This document shows, piece after piece, positions 4,078-6,797 of a DNA stretch of 6,797 nucleotides. Within the stretch, counting starts at the first letter, position 1. Every line of letters starts with the position of its first letter. The notes under the pieces are model-generated. The model saw only the letters and a list, made by a program, of their open reading frames with translations, searched no databases and had not been told where the DNA came from. A program made the translations under genes and the position numbers. The DNA comes from an uncultured bacterium (GTDB lineage: Bacteria; Gemmatimonadota; Gemmatimonadetes; Longimicrobiales; RSA9): the NCBI GenBank assembly GCA_937889645.1, contig CALBZE010000132.1:1-6797 (forward strand). Direction: 5' to 3'.

Positions 4078-6039
4078 ATGTCCGCAACCCCACGCGTCCT
4101 CGGCCGCCTCCTGGTCGAGGCCGGCGCGATCGGCGAGGAGCAGCTCAGGAGCGCGCTCGAGGAGCAGCGTCGCACGCGTGAGCGGCTGGGCGAGGTGCTG
4201 GTGCGGAACGGGGTCGACGCGGAGCACGTCGCCAGGGCGCTCGCGGCGCAGCTCCGGCTGCCGTACGCCGAGCCGCCGCTCAGGCCGGAGCCCGCGGCGC
4301 TCTCGTGCGTCGACCGCGCGCTCGCGCTGCGGCACCGCGTCGTCCCGCTCGCGCTCGCGGAGCGGGGGCTGCGCATCGCGACCGCCGACCCGCTCGATGC
4401 GACCGCGCTCGACGACCTGCGCTTCCAGACCGGGCGTCGCATCGAGCCTGTCGTCGCGACGCCCGTCGCGGTCGATCAGGCGCTCACCGCGGCGTACGGG
4501 CCCGCGGCCGTCGAGGCGCTACTCGCGCGGATCACGGGCCCGGCCCGGGCGCGGGGCGTGGGCGCGGTCGGGGAGTCCGGCCCGGGGTACGCCGCCGGCG
4601 CGCCCGACGAACTGACCGCCGCCGGCGACGAGGTGACCGCGCTCCGCCGCGCGTCCGAGGCGCCGCCCATCGTCGCCCTCGTCGACCTGATCCTCGCCCG
4701 CGCGATCGCGAGCCGCGCGAGCGACATCCACATCGAGCCGGCCGGGCGCGGGCTACGGGTCCGCGCACGCGTCGACGGCGTGCTCCGGCCGCTCCTCGAC
4801 CTCCCCGACCACACCGGGCTCGCCGTCGTCTCGCGACTCAAGATCATGGCCGGGCTCGACATCGCGGTGAAACGCCTGCCGCAGGACGGCCGCACCGCCG
4901 CGCGCGTCGACGGCCGCGAGCTCGGGATGCGCGTCTCGACGCTCCCCGCCAACGACGGCGAGAAGGTCGTGCTCCGCCTCCTCGACGGCGGCGACACCGG
5001 CCACGACCTCGACGAGCTGGGCTTCGACCCCGCGACCCGCGAGCGCTTCACCGACCTCCTCACCCGCGGCCACGGCGTCATCCTCGTGACCGGCCCGACC
5101 GGGAGCGGGAAGACGACGACGCTCTACTCCGCGCTCGCGTCGCTCGACCGCGAGCGTCGCAACATCATCACGCTCGAGGACCCGGTCGAGTACCGGCTCG
5201 AGGGGTTGACCCAGGTCCAGGTCCACCGCCGCGCCGGGCTGACCTTCGCGACCGCGCTCCGCGCCGTGCTCCGGCAGGATCCCGACGTGATCATGGTCGG
5301 CGAGATGCGCGACCGCGAGACCGCCGAGGTCGGAATGGCCGCCGCGCTGACCGGCCACCTGGTGCTGTCGACGCTGCACACGAACGACGCGCCGGGTGCC
5401 GTGGCGCGGCTCGTCGAGATGGGGACGCCGCGCTACCTCGTCGCCGGGGCGCTGATCGGAGTGCTCGCGCAGCGGCTGGCGCGGCGGCTGTGCGTGCATT
5501 GCCGCGAGGCGGCGACGGCTTCCCCGGCGGAGCTGGCGCGCATCGGGCTGCCCGCCTACGAGACGCAGGTTTTCGCCGCCCACGGCTGCCCCCGCTGCGA
5601 CGGGACCGGCTACCACGGCCGCGTGGGGATCTTCGAGCTGCTGGTGGTGGACAGCCGGATCCGCAACCTGGTGCTGCGCCGCGCGTCGGCGGATGCGATC
5701 CGCGATGCCGCCCGCGCTGCCGGGATGACGCCCCTGGCCGTGGACGCGTGGAACAAGGTGCGGGCGGGACTCACGTCCCTCGAGGAGGTGCGGCCGCTCC
5801 TCTCGCTCCTCGCTGACGAAGCGCCCGTCTGTCCCGAGTGCGGGACTTCGATCCGCCACGGGTTCAACGCCTGCCCCGGGTGCGGCCGCATGCTCCGCGT
5901 GCGCTGCGACTGCGGCGCGGCGCTCGAGGAGGGGTGGACGCACTGCCCGGGGTGTGGGTTGCCGCGGGCGCATCACACGAGCGCACCAGACGGGGCGCAG
6001 GCGGCTCCCGCCGCCCAGCCCCCAGCGCCCGGCCCCTGA
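4078..6039 (+). CDS. GspE/PilB-family type II secretion or type IV pilus assembly ATPase with C-terminal double zinc ribbon
   Basis: This 653-residue cytoplasmic hexameric-type motor ATPase would drive pilin or pseudopilin polymerisation. The N-terminal MshEN-like domain (about 5-60) has two consecutive LG-x-x-LV-x-x-G...AL-x-x-Q motifs separated by RRTRE. A linker follows, then the T2SSE core with ASDIHIEP, Walker A GPTGSGKT (339-346), and an Asp-box/Walker B region ending VGEMRD (407-412; VGEIRD is more usual). The His-box STLHTNDA comes next, then the tetracysteine zinc site C472/C475/C504/C507 typical of GspE and PilB. After about residue 580 there is an extra tail with two further zinc-ribbon knuckle pairs: C585/C588 with C599/C602, and C610/C612 with C623/C626. 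It ends in a Pro/Ala-rich stretch. The length exceeds the usual 550-600 by about this tail. No other pilus or secretion genes are visible, so whether it is PilB, GspE or MshE cannot be decided. Confidence 0.93.
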   Translation: MSATPRVLGRLLVEAGAIGEEQLRSALEEQRRTRERLGEVLVRNGVDAEHVARALAAQLRLPYAEPPLRPEPAALSCVDRALALRHRVVPLALAERGLRIATADPLDATALDDLRFQTGRRIEPVVATPVAVDQALTAAYGPAAVEALLARITGPARARGVGAVGESGPGYAAGAPDELTAAGDEVTALRRASEAPPIVALVDLILARAIASRASDIHIEPAGRGLRVRARVDGVLRPLLDLPDHTGLAVVSRLKIMAGLDIAVKRLPQDGRTAARVDGRELGMRVSTLPANDGEKVVLRLLDGGDTGHDLDELGFDPATRERFTDLLTRGHGVILVTGPTGSGKTTTLYSALASLDRERRNIITLEDPVEYRLEGLTQVQVHRRAGLTFATALRAVLRQDPDVIMVGEMRDRETAEVGMAAALTGHLVLSTLHTNDAPGAVARLVEMGTPRYLVAGALIGVLAQRLARRLCVHCREAATASPAELARIGLPAYETQVFAAHGCPRCDGTGYHGRVGIFELLVVDSRIRNLVLRRASADAIRDAARAAGMTPLAVDAWNKVRAGLTSLEEVRPLLSLLADEAPVCPECGTSIRHGFNACPGCGRMLRVRCDCGAALEEGWTHCPGCGLPRAHHTSAPDGAQAAPAAQPPAPGP

Positions 6040-6107
6040 GCCCCAAGCCCTGAGCCCCGAGCCCTACGCCCCGAGCCCTACGCCCCGAGCCCCGAGCCCC
6101 AAGCCCC
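6038..6107. repeat. 7-bp tandem repeat, ten exact-length units, G-quadruplex-prone on the minus strand
   Basis: Ten uninterrupted heptamers of the form GAGCCCC, GAGCCCT, AAGCCCY or ACGCCCC run from 6038 to 6107. They begin inside the stop codon of the GspE-like gene and end two bases before the SpoVR stop codon. The minus strand carries ten runs of three or four G with 3-4-base loops. They fill the convergent intergenic gap and may stand in for, or assist, terminators. Confidence 0.9.
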
Positions 6108-6109
6108 AC

Positions 6110-6797
6110 CTACCCCGACCGCACCTCCGTCCGGTGCTCCACCCCGTCGTAGCTCAGCACCACCGCTTCGTCGTCCAGCCACGTCTCCAGATGCACCGGC
6201 CGCTTCCAGAGCGCCTGCACGTTCTCCAGCGTCTCGATCGCGAGGTCGACCTTGAGCGGCACGCCCTCGTAGCGGTGCGCGAGCACGAGCTCGCCGCGGT
6301 TCAGGTGGTTCGCGTCGACGACCTCGATCACCGGCTGCCCGAAGTTGGTCAGCGAGAAGAGGAGCCGTTCCTTGACCGCCGCGAAGTCGCGGTCGCTGAT
6401 CACGTACTGCTTGCTCGCGGGGTCGTAGTCGTACGTGAAGAGGCCGTGCCGCCGGACGAACTCGGGCGTCAGGAACTCGTCGATGAAGGTGACGTCGTTG
6501 TAGTGGCGACGCACCTCGAAGATCTTCGCGCGGCCCTGCATCGCGCCGGTGTCCCAGCGCTTGCGGGCCTCGAAGTCGTCGCACGCTTCCCAGTCCGGGC
6601 CGTGGCGGCCCTTGTCCCAGCGTTCCTCGATGTCGCGCCACAGCTCGAGGCCGAGCTTGTACGGGTTGAGGCGGCCGGGGTAGGGCGCCATCGTCCCCGA
6701 GTGGTGATCCGCGTAGTCGATCAGCTCGGCCGGCTCGAGCATCTTCTCGGTCATGATCTTGGAGTGCCAGTAGCTGGCCCACCCCTCGTTCATGATC
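6110..6797 (-). CDS. SpoVR family protein, C-terminal part (5' end beyond the window)
   Basis: The frame is open to the right window edge; the ATG at 6791-6793 is internal, preceded by an isoleucine codon. About 228 C-terminal residues are visible, roughly half of a normal SpoVR/YcgB protein (about 500). Recognisable family segments are NEGWASYWHSKIM near the edge, then NPYKLGLELWRDIEERWDKG, then TFIDEFLTPEFV, and the C-terminal NHLNRGELVLAHRYEG. The family was named for a role in spore cortex formation in Bacillus, but it is widespread in non-spore-formers, where it is often encoded with a PrkA-type kinase and a YeaH-type protein. Those partners, if present, lie outside this window. The biochemical activity is not established. 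The gene is convergent with the GspE-like gene across the 7-bp repeat. Confidence 0.93.
   Translation of the reverse strand, partial: IMNEGWASYWHSKIMTEKMLEPAELIDYADHHSGTMAPYPGRLNPYKLGLELWRDIEERWDKGRHGPDWEACDDFEARKRWDTGAMQGRAKIFEVRRHYNDVTFIDEFLTPEFVRRHGLFTYDYDPASKQYVISDRDFAAVKERLLFSLTNFGQPVIEVVDANHLNRGELVLAHRYEGVPLKVDLAIETLENVQALWKRPVHLETWLDDEAVVLSYDGVEHRTEVRSG

Noticed and set aside
5820..6039. The zinc-ribbon tail as a separate downstream gene or a frameshift
   Set aside because: It is in the same uninterrupted frame as the motor domain, with no internal start and ribosome-binding site that would suggest a separate gene.

Overview
This is a high-GC (roughly 70% or more by eye) bacterial chromosomal window of compact genes with strongly G/C-biased third codon positions. 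The mix of a SpoVR-family gene, a PilB/GspE-type ATPase with an added zinc-ribbon tail, an ABC-2 export pair and simple C/G-rich tandem repeats fits a GC-rich environmental lineage, such as Gemmatimonadota or a similar uncultured phylum. No taxonomic marker gene is present, so this placement is only a guess. No tRNA, rRNA, CRISPR array, insertion sequence or transposase was found.

Layout. (1) 3-548 (+): 3' end of an alkaline-phosphatase-superfamily metalloenzyme whose recognisable part runs directly into a G11-T-G27 homopolymer tract. (2) 549-1271: about 720 bases with no credible gene. It holds two 171-base modules (595-765 and 1012-1182) with the same layout: an outer half-site, a 39-base hairpin, a second 39-base hairpin and an opposing half-site, each separated by 21-23 bases. 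The corresponding parts of the two modules lie 416-417 bases apart. Between the modules is a 16-bp tandem array (773-895). (3) 1272-3057 (-): an ABC-2 export operon of ATPase, a 32-residue mini-ORF and permease, linked by ATGA stop/start overlaps that sit inside a duplicated 25-bp sequence. (4) 3102-3863 (+): a divergently transcribed PAP2-family membrane phosphatase. (5) 4078-6039 (+): a GspE/PilB-family secretion or pilus ATPase ending in a double zinc ribbon. (6) 6038-6107: ten exact 7-bp units between convergent genes, giving ten G-runs on the minus strand. (7) 6110-6797 (-): C-terminal part of a SpoVR-family protein, running off the window.

How the genes relate. The ATPase, mini-ORF and permease are almost certainly co-translated and form one exporter. 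PAP2 lies head-to-head with that operon. GspE and SpoVR are convergent and look functionally unrelated. No other pilus or secretion genes are present to say which machine the GspE-like ATPase drives.

The best candidate for something undescribed is the paired 171-base hairpin module in 595-1182. Its stems differ in sequence but keep pairing, while an 11-base A/T-rich loop is conserved. That suggests a structured RNA or a structured non-autonomous DNA element.
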